From Lithodes maja (taxonomy: Eukaryota; Arthropoda; Malacostraca; Decapoda; Lithodidae): DNA of 64,000 bases. Every line of letters begins with the position of its first letter. The stretch's first letter is position 1. Position numbers and translations under genes: made by a program. This document shows positions 37,934 through 49,845 of this stretch, piece after piece. The notes below the pieces were generated by a model. The model was given only the letters and a program-made list of their open reading frames with translations. It was not told the DNA's origin and ran no database searches. Location of the stretch: assembly GCA_037953745.1 (NCBI GenBank), contig JBAKBP010006558.1, forward strand, positions 45,075-109,074, written 5' to 3'.

Positions 37934-40842
37934 TTGAAACTGGGTCTGTTGAATGTTCGTTCCTTGCGTAACAAAATGGATCATATTTGCGAGATCTTGG
38001 ATGAACGTAACCTTGATGTATTATGTCTCACTGAGACCTGGTTGTTCGAGTCAGATCTGAATATTATCCAGGCGGCATTGCCTAAAACCCATTCCATAAT
38101 AAATGTTCCTAGGCCTAGGGGAGATCATCCGGGTGGTGGAGTGGCAGTTGTCTACTGTACTCCACATCTCTGGTGAATATCTTGCAAATAAGCCATAACC
38201 CAGCCCCTCTTTATTATGAACTGTTGGAAGTGGAAATAAAACTCCATCAACAAATTCTAAGAATGGCAGTTGTCTATAGGCCTGGCCATCGTGGCACAGA
38301 TAGGGGTTTTATGGAAGAGTTTGGGCAGTTTCTCGAGGAATTTTCTGCTAAAACCGGAAGACTTTTGATATGTGGAGATTTTAATTACTGGGTTGACAGC
38401 CCTCATCTGAAGCCATTCTCTCCTGAGTTCCTTGAGTTGACTGATCAGAACAATTTTGTAAACCATGTGTCCCACCCAACTCATATCTTAGGACACACCC
38501 TTGACTTGGTTTTCTCTCCTGTGGGTTGTGGTGGTGTTCTGGATGTTGATGTTGAGAATGCTGACCCTAATACCTCTGATCATGCTTTGATTACTTTCAG
38601 CTTTGATTTCCCTAAGCCACTCACACATGAAAAAGTAATCAGATTTAGAAATTATAAAAATGCAGACCTAAATTTGGCTAGCAGTGAAGTAAAACAGTAC
38701 TTGGGAAGTATTGATACTTCCAACCTTACTTCAGATGAGCTGGTGGAGGTACATGGAAATGCACTTAAATTAGTGTTCGATCATCACTGTCCAGAAGTAG
38801 AGAAGAAAATCATAGTACGAGATGATTCGCCCTGGTATAGCACTCGAGTTAAATTTCTTAGAAGAGCGCGTAGAAGAGCGGAACGTGAATGGCGGAAAAA
38901 TAAAACAGACTCTACATGGTTGCAATATCTGTCAGCCAGAAGAGCTGTGGTCCACAAAATCAAAGATGAAAAGAAAGTGTATTATCAGGGAAAAGTTGAC
39001 TCGTGTGGTAACGACCAGAGGAGGTTGGCTTCAATTGTAAACAGTTTACTTGGAAAAACAAGAGTCAGCTTAAGACCTTCTGTACCCGATGCCGAGTTGG
39101 CTGCCAACTTTGTGGCATTTTTTGCTGGCAAGATAACTCGCATAAGACAGGAACTGGATGATGCTTCTGTTGGTGAAGAACTTTCAGTTGTACTCCAACC
39201 CCGACACATTCCTAATAATGTCCTCTCATCCTTTCACTCAGTAGAGGTGGTCATGATCTCGTCCTACATAAGAAACCTCAATAAAACATTTTGCCCGTTG
39301 GATCCCATAAATGTTTCCAAGCTACCAAGAGTCTATGATCACACAGTTGAGTTTATTTCCAAAATAATTAATAAGTGCTTCTCTGAAGGTAGCTTCCCAC
39401 ATTCTGAAAAGCATGCACTACTCCGACCTACTTTAAAGAAGCCTGGACTTGATGTTGAGAACATGTTGAACTATCGTCCTGTCTCCAACCTGTCCTTCAT
39501 ATCAAAGATATTAGAGCGTGCAATACTTGACCAATTACAACCACTACTTCAGCAGAATGAAACTATCCCAATTTTTCAGTCTGCTTACCGACAGCATCAT
39601 TCAACTGAAACAGCATTGATTAGAGTACATAATGATCTAGTTGAGAACATTTGCAATGGTGTGGCCTCACTATTGGTCTTGCTTAATCTCTCTGCGGCTT
39701 TTGACACAGTGGATCACGAGTTGTTATTGAGTGATCTTTATGATTGTGGTGTGCGTGACTCCGCTCTCTTGCTTCTTGGGTCGTACTTGTCAGGTAGATC
39801 CCAGAGTGTGATGGTAAATCAAGTGGTCTCGGACTCGACACCCCTGCAGTATGGTGTTCCGCAGGGATCAGTTTTAGGTCCTATCCTATTTATAATTTAT
39901 ATTAGCAGTTTGTCTCTTCTGCTTCGTGCACATAATGTCACCTTTCACTTTTATGCAGATGACACCCAGATTTATGTGAGAATCACAAATATAGTTGATA
40001 TACGGAGTAAGATGGAATTGTTGATGTCTGATATCAAGAAGTGGATGAGAGCGAGAAAACTTAAACTAAATGATGGTAAAACTGATATTCTCATCATCCG
40101 AGGAAATAGAAGAGCTGATGATATAGTAGGTGCCCTCTCCATCAATGTGGGTGGATCTCAGCTGCGACCGGCCAACTCTGTTCGAAATCTGGGTGTATAT
40201 GTGAACTCCCGATTAGATTTCAAAGAGCATGTAAACCAGATAGTTAAAAGTTGTTACTTGCACATCAGAAATCTCTATTTGGTGAAGCCGTTTATAACCA
40301 GACGTTGCCTCCTGACGTTGGTTCACTCATTGGTCTTCTCTCGTGTTGATTATTGCAATGCCCTGTTGGTGGGTCTTCCAAATTATATTTTGAAGAAAGT
40401 TCAGTCTGTTCTTAACAGGGCCGCAAGACTAATTTTTGGTGTTCCACCTAGAACTCCTACTACATCTCTTCACATAGAACTGCACTGGCTGCCAGTAAGA
40501 GCAAGAATAGAATTTAAGTTGTGTTTGGTGACTTTTAAGGTTCTCAAATTTGGTGAGCCTAGGTACCTTGCGGAGCTGCTCAGGCGCCCACCGGCACACC
40601 ATGGAGTAGTTGTGCGTCATGACAATGACCCTTTTCGTCTTGATGAATCAAGGGCTTTCCAGCAGTCTTCTTTCTTTGAGAGGTCATTCTCCTACATGTC
40701 TCCGAGGTTGTATAACAGGTTGCCGCTGTCCATGAGACAACTGAGTTCTGTTGAATGCTTCAAGAGACAACTTAAGACTTTTCTCTTTGAGAGAAGCTAT
40801 GATCTTGAGAGAGGTGTCATGACAGATGGCTATAGAGTTTAG
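37934..40842 (+). pseudogene. L2-type LINE ORF2: endonuclease and reverse transcriptase
   Basis: Endonuclease: GLLNVRSLRNKMDHI, VLCLTETWL, GGGVAVVY, then a one-base frameshift near 38165-38175, LICGDFNYWVDS and the SDH motif in NTSDHALITF. RT: YRPVSNLSFISKILE, QSAYRQHHSTETALI, VLLNLSAAFDTVDH, YGVPQGSVLGPILF and the catalytic FYADDTQIYV. The C-terminal part has NLGVYVNSRLDF, FSRVDYCNALL, RTPTTSLHIELHWLPV and FERSFSYMSPRLYNRLP. From 38173 the frame is open for 889 codons, so a single frameshift separates it from an intact ORF2. Confidence 0.9.
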
Positions 40843-40990
40843 GCTATTTTGCCACTGCTAGTGATTGTTAAATGTGTGTTGTATATAAGCCTTCTTTTGA
40901 TGCATTGATTTTTGTTCTTTTTTCTTTCTCTTTTCGAGCGCTAGTGAATTCTTCGGAAAAATTGGCGCTTATGAGAAATAAGTAACATGC

Positions 40991-41444
40991 TTATTATTAT
41001 CATAAATAGCTGATTTTATTTTATTTTTTTCAAAATCGATACATATCCAGTGAAAATTATGCATGTATAACAAAAACATTCACTCTATATGAATAGTTAG
41101 CTTCAAGAATTAAGTTTAGTGCAATCTATTGTTTTTTGCAAACTCAATAACTTTAGAGCTTGTACTGAATTGTATAAGATAGCCTTTTTGGATTCGCTGC
41201 CATTCTTGCTGTGGTGTGTTTTCTACAGGTGCAGGCTATATTACATTTGACAATATTGCCGAACAGTATTATGTGGATAAAAATGTATACAAAATAGAAA
41301 CAAACGAAAAGGTGACAGTATCGTTACTGTACCGAAAGTTCAGTGTACCGGATCGTTGTACCGTAGCGTCAGGCCAAAATGTAAACATGCAAATGGCGTC
41401 TCCAGGATAGTAGGTTTATTTACAATTTCGCCTATTACTGATAT
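40991..41444. other. Unassigned AT-rich spacer
   Basis: No domain, RNA gene or repeat recognised. A short frame at 41216-41410 has no recognisable feature. This is the left target flank of DIRS C. Confidence 0.5.
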
Positions 41445-41745
41445 ATTTGTTAGTAGTCTTGGCAAATCCAACGTCAAGGCTATTAACCTAATTGCAATGA
41501 CGACTTGTCTATTTTGACTGCTATGTCGTCATTCCAACCGCGGTTAAAAAGAAAACGTCTAGAGTCTACTCCTTATCTTGCTCTAGGAGACGTTGTACAT
41601 TAACCAAAACTACCACCGAAGGTGAAAAAAGCATAGAAGAGAAGAAAAAGGGGTTTACCTTAGTTACCGCTTAAGGCCCATCCCGTGTTCCGTCATGTGC
41701 AGATCACTGTCGAACGTGCGCATGAGCGACCCTCTCTTGTTATCA
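41445..41745 (+). repeat. DIRS C left inverted terminal repeat
   Basis: From ATTTGTTAGTAGTCTTGGCA to the end CTCTCTTGTTATCA. It is nearly identical to the reverse complement of 50397-50690. Confidence 0.9.
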
Positions 41746-42724
41746 TTTTTTCACGCGCCTCCATTGATTGAGTCCGCTTTTGTTGTGCTCCTTCAATTCA
41801 CCCTGTTTTAGGTTCGTTTCGGCTTTTCTGGCCTTCTTTTTGCTAGACAGATGTTCCGTGATCTAGGACACACCTAAATGGGCTCCTCAGTGTGTTTAAT
41901 GGAGACGCGTGTGGAAATAGCTACCGAAGGTACGGGGGCGCTTGGCGTTCCCCGTCTATCTGTTTTCATTCTTTCTCTTTTCATATTCTTTTTTCCTGTT
42001 AGTCTGGGCATAGTTTAGCTTTTAGCTTCAATTAGCCTAGCTTGTTTATCATTCAGGAATTGCTATGCCCTTATGAGTTCTCATTTTTTTCATAGCCTAG
42101 GTGTACAGTTGGTTCACAACCTGAGATTTCGTGGTGGCGGTGCTGTTTGTAGTGTTTGTGTCAGCCGCATAACTAGCGTTATTCCCGAGTCCCCCCTTTC
42201 GAGCCTTCACTGTGTCTCAAGGGCCTGGGCGCTTAGTGGTTCGTGATACCCAGAGGTACCCCACGGGGGCCTCTCCCTCACTCCACAGGGTTTTTCGCCC
42301 CTGACACATTCTCTACTCGCGGCTAGGCCACCCTTTTTCTCACCAGTTTCATTACTGTTTTTTTTTGTGTTCCCTTCCTGTTTTCACCTCCATCCTTTCA
42401 TAACTTTTGCCCAATCCTGGGGTACCCCACGGGGGCCCCTGTTGTGCCAAACCACCCAACCTGCCACTTCTCCTCATGGGCTTTGCTCTATCTCTGTGGG
42501 TTGGGTGGTTCCCAGGGGATGTGCCTCCTCTCCCCTGGTGTGTCTTCCTTGCCTCTCCCTTGACCGGTCGAGTCAGGATATTATCAGAGAAGACACTGCT
42601 CAGCTAGATGGTCACGGTCATCGTCGCTTGGAGTTCATAAGGAGTTGACGCTTGTTTGCCGGCCTTTTTTGGTTTTCCTAGACGCCCCTCTCGCTTGTTC
42701 GGCACCGGGCCCTCTTGGCCGTAC

Positions 42725-42867
42725 CCGCAAATTTGCGGAGTGCTCGATTCGGCCCTCTGGGTCGTTTCGGCTCCCCGCAAATTTGCGGAGATCGCTGGGG
42801 GGTCGCGTGGCGATGTGGGAGGTTTGTGTCGGTACGGATCTACCTCTATTGGCCCGCAAATTTGCGG
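42725..42867. repeat. Three copies of the palindrome CCGCAAATTTGCGG
   Basis: Perfect 14-base palindromes at 42725-42738, 42775-42788 and 42854-42867, each in otherwise unrelated context. They sit in the 5' region of DIRS C and are the only A/T-rich cores in that stretch. Confidence 0.9.
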
Positions 42868-43511
42868 TTATAGTTGGCTTTCACTGTTGACCCTTTTTTG
42901 TGTCATATTGTTGCCTGATACTATATTGGTGTATGCACTTTCCTGGTGTTATAGGCCCTGCATGTAAGATGTTGAGTGGTGGTTAACACTTTCTCCATCT
43001 TTGCAGGTTCTGCTGGTGCTCTTCCGCCTCGGCCGCCCTCCTCACCTACCTCTGTGCTCCCGGTTTAGGGTGAGTACAGATACCTGTTTGCATGTGTGTT
43101 CCTGTTTCCCCATGCTCCTTCCCTGGTTCTTCTTGGACATTCTCTCCACTTACACCTTCGTCGTGCTGCTTCTGGTGTGTGTTCTTCTCGTGCTGGTCGG
43201 CTGCTTTGCTTTCGCCTTGGTTGTCGCTCCCCGTGCTTGGTGAGCCACATGTCCTGCTTGCGCCACTCGCTCTTTGTGTCCTCTACGGCCTACCTCCCTG
43301 CTCTGTGTGGCCCGTGTCTGGCCCTGGTGGTTGTGCTGCTCCATGGCCCTGGTTCCTCGGCGGCGGCTGTGGCCTCTGCTTCCCTTCCGTCGGTGTGGCC
43401 GATGGTCTCCCGCCACATTGGGCCTGTGGGCCGCCGTTCCCCGGCCTTTGTTGCCGCCCGGTTCCGCGTCACCCTGGGTATCCCTGACCCGACTGCCGGC
43501 CGTTCACCACA

Positions 43512-43750
43512 GCCCGTAGCCTCGTAGGTGGAGCTCTCGTCTCACACACGAGGGGTCGGGGGTTCACTCCCAGACCGGGCGGTGACGAATTGGGCTTGTC
43601 TCCTTTCGTGTGTTAGCCTCAGTTCACCTAGCTGTAAATAGGTACCTGGAATTCGTGGACGACGTTGTGCCGTCCCATCTGGGGTTGGCACAAATGGTAC
43701 AAGGCGAGCTGGGTATCATATGGTTCCCCTACGCTACTGGTCAACTTAAG
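43512..43750 (+). mobile_element. tRNA-derived SINE inside DIRS C
   Basis: The head at 43512-43581 folds like a tRNA: acceptor arm GCCCG with CGGGC, and an anticodon stem CTCGT/ACGAG with loop CTCACAC (anticodon CAC, valine). A B-box-like GGTTCACTCC is present. The body contains CAGTTCACCTAGCTGTAAAT then AGGTACCTGG, which from memory resembles the conserved central domain of widespread invertebrate SINEs. The 3' end is not sharply defined and no duplication was found. Confidence 0.6.
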
Positions 43751-45989
43751 CCTCCCCGCTCGCCTCGCTACTGCCCCTCGTCGTCCTCCTGCTCACCTTG
43801 ACGTTGCCCGTCGCCCTCGTCTTGGTTCTCGCCCTGGGGCCGGGGTTGGCGGCTCTGCTCCTATGCGCCCTCCCCTGGCCTCTACGGATAGGGGCTCTCC
43901 TCCCTTCCGCCCGCTTTCCTAGCCCAGACGACTTCCTCTTACGTTGTCCTCTCCGCGCGCGGTTGTTCGTGCTGTCGCTGGCCCTCTGCTCCCTCCTGCA
44001 CTGTCCAGGAGGGTCCGCCTGGGTGTCGTTGCTTCTCCTACTTCACCTGCTTCAGTGCCTCTTCTTCCTTCGCGGTCTCGTCCCACGGTGGGGGTCCCTC
44101 CCTCCTCCTCCTCGGTGTCGGGCCGCCCTGTTCTCTCAGCCCCGGGGGTCCTTGCTCTGTTTCCCCCCGCGGCTCCTTCTGGCCTCCTTTCACCCGGCCA
44201 GCCTTCCCCCTCCCGTCGTCCTGCTCCTCCTCCTTCTCTTCCTGCCCTTCACTTCCTGTCTCGCCTGGGGGGTACCCCTCCTCTTGCCTCGGTGAGGTTT
44301 CGGGGTCCCCTTTTCTCGGGAGCTGTCGTGTCGCTGGAAGAGGGGGATGGTGCTGTTTCCCCCTCGGCCGTTCGTGTTCGGGGACGGGTCCCTCTATGGC
44401 GACACGGCCGTCGTCGCTCGCCTTCCTCGGGCCGCGACGCTGCTGGTTCGTGTCGTGGGTCTCGCTCCCGCTCCCGCTTGTCCCTGCGGGCCGACCCTTC
44501 TGGGTGGGGGGGTGGGGGGGGGGGGGGGTCGCCTCTCTCGGTTCGATTGTTGGCTTTGCAGGGCTGGGTTGTGTCACGCTTCAACGGGTGCTTGGCGTCG
44601 TTGGACGCCTCCCTCTTCTCGCGCTTCTTGGCGGTGCCTCACCCTCAGCGCCTCGCCCTTCCTACCCCTGCTCCGGTCCCGCTCCCTTCTGCAGGCCTAC
44701 GCTCTGGTCAGACTTCAGCCGCACTGCCCTCCTTCCGGCTGTTCAGTCCCTGGCTGTTTTGACGGGTCTGTCCTCCTGTGGGGTGGGTTTGTGCGACGCC
44801 GGTACGCCTGGCTTCGCCGTCATGCTCGGTCGCCCTCTCCCCTTGGAGGCCTGGTTTGCTGTGGCCTTCGCCTTCATACCGTTCCGTCGACGGCTCTCCT
44901 TCGGTCCCTCCCTTAGGTTACTAGCCTTGACGTTGGACTAGGTTCGTCCCTGCTTTTGCCTCCTCTTGTGTCTGTCGGCAGGTTGGCCGGCGCGTTCTGG
45001 TCCTGGATGGGCGCGCCCATTCTTGGACTTTGTTCTATTGCTACCCGTTCTTCTCTCACCCGGGTCAGGCCTCTGTCGCCACGGTTTTTCCCTTGCGACA
45101 GAGGGTGACGGACTTCTTGTCTTGTCTTTCGGTTCCCTCCAGCCGTCTGTCCCCGCCTGCGGCTTTTCGGGGCGTCTGCGCCAGGCGCTCTTCGCGGGGG
45201 TTTGGACCGCGTTCTGCAGGTCCACCTTCGGCTCGCGGTGTCTTTGGTTCCCGAGCTGCAGGCGGTTTTGTGCGCGGCAACTCGGCGCCGCCCGACAGTG
45301 CGGTCCTCGTTCTGCCGGCCGGCCCCCTTGGATATTCGTCAGGGTTTGTTGTACTCTGCGCTATATACGTCGGGGTTGTTTCAGCTGGTTGCTTGGGTAT
45401 GCTCGCTTCTCTGTCGGCGGCCCCTGCTTCCGACACGCGACGACGCGCTGTGTTGTTGCGGTCCCTGCTTCCGTCTCGCCCCGTCGTGCTGTGTCGCACG
45501 CGGGGTCTTCTCAGTCCCGTCCTACTGCCGGTCCTCTTCGGGGTGCTGCTACGGGTGCTGCCGCCTTGCGCGGCCGCAGGACTGGGTCGTTGCAGGCCAG
45601 TGCGTCGATTCCGCCTCGCCCTTCTGTTCTTGCCCCTTTCATCCCCGCTGTGTCGGGGCTGGCCGGTCTTCCACTTCCGGCCGCCCTTCGACGTGGTCTG
45701 CCCCGCGCCGGCCTGGGGTTGGGGGGGGGGGGGGGGGGGGGGGGGGGTAGAGGTCGACGTGGCGCTCGTGCCCGCACGGCCCGTACCGAGGGTACCTCCG
45801 CGTCAACACAATGTGTAGTTCTCTGGGTCGGCCTCCTTGTTCTCCTTCTCGCCTGGCCGACCGGGTCGCTCCCCTCCTCTCGGGTGCTCCCTCGGGTTGT
45901 TTTTGCCCTTGCGCCCCTCGGTTGCCGCGAGGGACGTTGGGGGCGGCGGGTTGCGCGGTGGGGTCTCCCCTGGTGGTGGACGTCTCGCC

Positions 45990-46812
45990 CCCTTTCCGCT
46001 CTTGTCACCAACGCCGGTCCATCTCTTCGGAGGTGGCCCACGTGCTCACTTCCATGCCCGAGCTGGGTAGCGTCGAGGGGGTTGATCGCCGGTCGCCCGG
46101 TTTTCCTCTCCCGTGTCTTTCTGGTCCCGTCGACGAACTGCGTCGCGATGCGGCCGTTGGTGGTTCTGTCGGCCCTCAACGGGCGCGTCGTGCACACCAC
46201 GGTTTCGGATGCTGCCGGTACCCCTGGTACGCCTGGCCCTGTGCCCTCTGTCGTGGGTTGTATCGCTGGCCCTCCAGGATGCGTCTTGGCTCGTTCCTCT
46301 CCATCCTCTCTTCCGGCGATTCTTGGCCGTTCAGCCTTCCGATCGTGTGTTCCTGTTCGCCGGCCTTCCCTTCGGTCTCCACGTCGCGCCGCGGATCTTC
46401 TCCGCACATGTGGGGCAGGCTCTGGGTCCTCTCCTCAGGAGCGGGCTCCAGCTCCTGTTTTCCTTGGCCGACTGGTTGGTAGTTTCCGAAGCCCTCGGCC
46501 TGTGCGTTGGCGACGCCCTCACAGTCGTTCGCACCGTCGCACGGTTCGGGTTCCCCTTTTGGTGTTCCCAATTCACGCTTGACCCCGTCGCGTGTCGTGC
46601 CATGGGTCGGTCTCGCATGGGTTTTGTCCGGCGCTACGGTGACCCGGGGTCTGCCGCCCGCGGTGCACCTTCGGTGGAAGGTCTTCGCCGTGTTGCACTC
46701 GGTCTCCCTCCTGGGGTGGCTCTGCGACTCGTTCGTGGGTTCGCTGCTTTGGGCCGCTCTGCCCCTTTCCTTAGGGAGCCTCCGGCTACTCCGCCTCCTC
46801 CTCATGGGCCCC
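45990..46812 (+). pseudogene. DIRS C reverse transcriptase, catalytic aspartates lost
   Basis: The frame at 45990-46200 reads FLSRVFLVPSTNCVAMRPLV and VLSALNGRVV, and another frame continues as SLALQDASWLVPLHP, FAGLPFGLHVAPRIF and SLADWLVVS. These align with the DIRS B RT (LFLVPKRDS, MRPVVDLSRLN, SLDLTEAYW, MPFGLNLAPKIF, YLDDWLVVA). The motif A aspartate is alanine (codon 46269-46271) and the first aspartate of the YLDD box is alanine (46467-46469). It is cut by the CR1-like LINE at 46813. A G run of about 27 bases at 45721-45747 lies upstream. Confidence 0.82.
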
Positions 46813-47904
46813 GTGGTATTTACCTAATTGTATTTACCTAATTGTAGTTTACAGGAGTTGAGCTAAGCTCGTGTTGTCCCGTCTCTCAGTCTACTTTTTA
46901 TCCAATTTTTCTTGAAAATATGTATGTTCCTTGCCCCTACCACCTCCTCCTCCAGCCCATTCCATTTGTCAATACATCTATAGGGGAAGCTAAACTTCCT
47001 GATATCGTTCTTGCAGGTAGGTCTTTTTACTTTGTAGCTGTGGCCTCTAGTTATTCCTGTATCCATAATTAATATATCCTCCCTATCCAGCCTCTCCAGC
47101 CCCCGGGCACATTTGTACATCATTATCATGTCTCCCCTCTCTCTCCTCTCTTTTAGACTCGGTAGATTTAATTTATCTAGCCTCCCTTCATATGGCAGTT
47201 CTCTGAGACTTGGAACCAATCTAGTGACTGCTCTCTGGATTCTTTCTAACTTGTGAATATGCTTCTTTAGATGCGGGGACCACACCACTGCTGCATACTC
47301 CAATCTTGGTCTAATCATACTCTTCATAATTTTCGCTACCATGGTCTCATCCAAGTAGTTCAGAGCAACTTTCATATTCCCGGCCATTGCATACATTCCG
47401 CTAAAGAGCTTGTTAATATGTTTCTCTGGCGACAAATTATCTTGTATAATCAACCCTAAATCTTTTTCTTTTTCGGCCTTGCTAATTATATTATCTCCCA
47501 TCCTGTACTCCCAATTTGGTCTATTCACACTTCTTCCCATATTTAACACATGGCATTTACTTATATTAAATTTCATTTTCCACTTGGTGCTCCATTCGTA
47601 TATTTTATCTAAATCCCCTTGCAGCTCCTCACAACTACTTTTATTTGTTATTTGTCTCATAATTTTTACGTCAATCTGCAAACATTGACATGTAAGAGTT
47701 TATGCCTATCGGCAGGTCATTCACGTACATAAGGAACATGAGAGGTGCCAACACAGATCCCTGCGGCACACCACTCTCAACTTTCCGCCACGATGAGTAA
47801 GTTCCTCTAATGTTGGTCCTCATTTCCCTATCCGTCAAATAACTCTCCATCCATTTCAGCAAACTCCCCCTGACACATCCTAGCGTCTCAAGCTTAGATA
47901 ACAA
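46813..47904 (-). pseudogene. CR1-like LINE 3' fragment in DIRS C
   Basis: 5'-truncated at 47904 (LETLGCVRGSLLKWMESYL). It contains SGVPQGSVLAPLMFLMY and the catalytic MFAD, then a frame break near 47680, and continues open to the stop at 46863 (MEFN-like MKFNISKCHVL, RLEYAAVVWSPH, KWNGLEEEVVGARN). The 3' end has two AATTAGGTAAATAC units at about 46814-46845, the short tandem 3' repeat typical of this family. It is the same family as 22381-26380. Its base composition is normal, in contrast to the A-poor host element. Confidence 0.88.
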
Positions 47905-49845
47905 TCCGTTGCCCCTCTGGATCGGCTCCTGCCGCTCCTGCGTCCCGTTCGCTGACGCTTCGGTCTCTGGGTTGCTCCGGGCTCGCTCTCTGCGGCTGTG
48001 CCCTGGTCCGCCCCCCCGCCGACGGTCTGGGTAGCCACAGATCCGTCGAGCGAGGTTGGGTGGGGTTCCCGATCGACCCTGGGACGTCCACTTCCTGGCA
48101 GATGGGTGGGTCTCCCTCCACTTACCCGTCTATGCCCTCGGACTGTTGGTTCCTCTGTTCTTCCTGCGGGACCACGCGCTGGCCCTTCGGGGTCAGTCGG
48201 TGGCCTTCGGGTTAGACACTCAGACAGGCTGTCCCCTGTTTTCCTTCTGCGGGGGTTCCTCCAGGTCGTTGACTCTATTGGGGGTCTCGGTGGAGTTGTT
48301 CTTCCTCGCGGCCCGGCACCCCTTCTCCTTGCATGCCTCCTCCCTGCCCGGGCCTGCCACCCTGTGGGCGGCCGCCCTGTCGTGGGGGCAGGGCGTTCTT
48401 GTTGAATGGGCGTTGCTCCGGACTGTGTTCGTCGACCTCGCGGCTTCCTGCGGTGTTCCGGAGGTCGCCTTGTTCGCATCGGGGGTGCCGCGCCGGTTGC
48501 CTTTGGACCTCTCCCTCCGGCCTCGCGCTCCAGGGGGGGTCCGGCCGCTTTCATGGTGGCCTGGTACGGGTGGCGGTCGATATACATCTTTCCGCCCCCA
48601 GCCGCGCTGTTGCTGTGCCCAGTCCTCGCGAGGCTGCGGCTGTACCACGGCTGCGTCGGGCTCCTCGCGCCTCCGTGGCCGGCACGGGCTTGGTCCGCCC
48701 GGTTGCCGCGGTGGTGCCCGAGTCCGGTCCCTCTACCTGTCTCCGGCTTCCGCTTGGGCTCGGTTGGGGACCTGCGGGCCTCGTTGGCCTTCGCATCGTG
48801 CTTGTTCATGTGGCACGGTGGCTCCCGGTCCCGGGCCCTGACTGACTTCCTGCAGCGTTCCTGGCCGTCTTCTCCTTGGGGGCCTTCCGGGTCCCGCTGG
48901 AGGTCTTTTCCTAGGTGGCTACAGGCCGCTCGCCTGCCTGTTGGCTCTCCTTCCCTCGTCCTACGCTCCTTGTTTCCCCTCTTCCGTCCGCGTCACTTTC
49001 GAGTCGACGCTATACGTACCCACTTGTCTGCCGTCCGGGGGCTCTTTGGGTCCGTCGCTGGGCTGGTCGTTCTGCCTCAGGTGCTGGATTCCTTCCTGAC
49101 GGCTGCCTTCCGGGATCGACCTCCTCCGCGCCAGGTCCCTCCGCAGTGGGATCTGGGGCGGGCTCTGGTCCTTCTGGCTTCGCCCCCGTCTACAAGGGCC
49201 GCTCCGCCGGTTCTGTTGCTCGGGCGTCCGCTCTTCCTTGTCACTCTGGCCACTGGGGTTCGGTTGTCTGCCCTAGCGGCATTGTCATGGCCCCGGGACT
49301 GCGTGCGATTCTCCCCGTCCTTGCATGGCGTCTCGTTCGCCTCCTCCCCTCCTTTTGTTGCCACACTTGGGAGGGCGGCCCCCGCTTTCCGGCCTTTCGC
49401 CGTCCAGGCTTTCCGGCTTGGGCGTCCTCGCCATGTGTTGTGCCCGGTGTCGGCCTTGCACTCCTCTGTTGCGTCTGTGGCGCCGCCTTCGGGTCCTGCT
49501 GTGTGGGTGTCTCCTCGGACAGGTGGGAGGCTCTCGCTGGTGCAGTTGGGCCGCCGCGTTAGTCGGGCCGTTCGTGCCCGTCGCCCTGTTTGTAGGGGTT
49601 CTGCGCACGATGTCCGATCCTTTGCTGCCTCCTTCCAGTTCCTGCCACGTCGATTCTTCCCTGCCTTCGCCTCAGCGGTTTTTGTGGGTCTTCTATCAAT
49701 TCCTTCATCTCCTCCTACCTCTCCGTGTCCAGTGTTCGACCCCCTCGGCTGGTGCTTGCTCTCGGGGGTCGTGTTTCCTGGTGCTCTGGCGAAGATCCCT
49801 GGTCTTCCCCCCTTGTCCCTCGTTCTTTTCCTTTGTTTTATGTGA
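47905..49845 (+). pseudogene. DIRS C RNase H and tyrosine recombinase
   Basis: RNase H: VWVATDPSSEVGWG keeps its aspartate, then a frame break near 48090, LLVPLFFLRDHALALRGQSV, FGLDTQTG and LHASSLPGPATLWAAALSW. In the last, the WADALS aspartate is alanine (48371-48373). A G7 run at 48533-48539 shifts frames. From about 48550 one frame runs to 49845: SIYIFPPPAALLL, a recombinase with LATGVRLSALAALSW (catalytic Arg) and SAHDVRSFAAS (HxxR box). The tyrosine (WVFYQF) is in another frame at about 49685-49715. The 479-codon frame at 48406-49845 has no Glu, no Asn and one Lys. Confidence 0.82.

Larger units (their letters stand above)
36188..40990 (+). mobile_element. L2/CR1-type LINE with U4 snRNA-like 5' end
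   Basis: Layout: U4-like head (36188-36257), 5' UTR to 36542, ORF1 (36543-37785), ORF2 (37934-40842), and a 3' UTR ending near GGCGCTTATGAGAAATAAGT at about 40962-40982 with an ATT-rich tail. Domain content and the LLVLLNLSAAFDTVDH RT motif fit the L2/Rex/CR1 group. At least three frameshifts make it defective. It abuts the RTE-like fragment at 36186. Confidence 0.85.

Noticed and set aside
43150..43416. Minus-strand Arg/His-rich ORFs in DIRS C as basic peptides or toxins
   Set aside because: Their composition follows directly from A-poor, GC-rich sequence; no conserved motif or start context.
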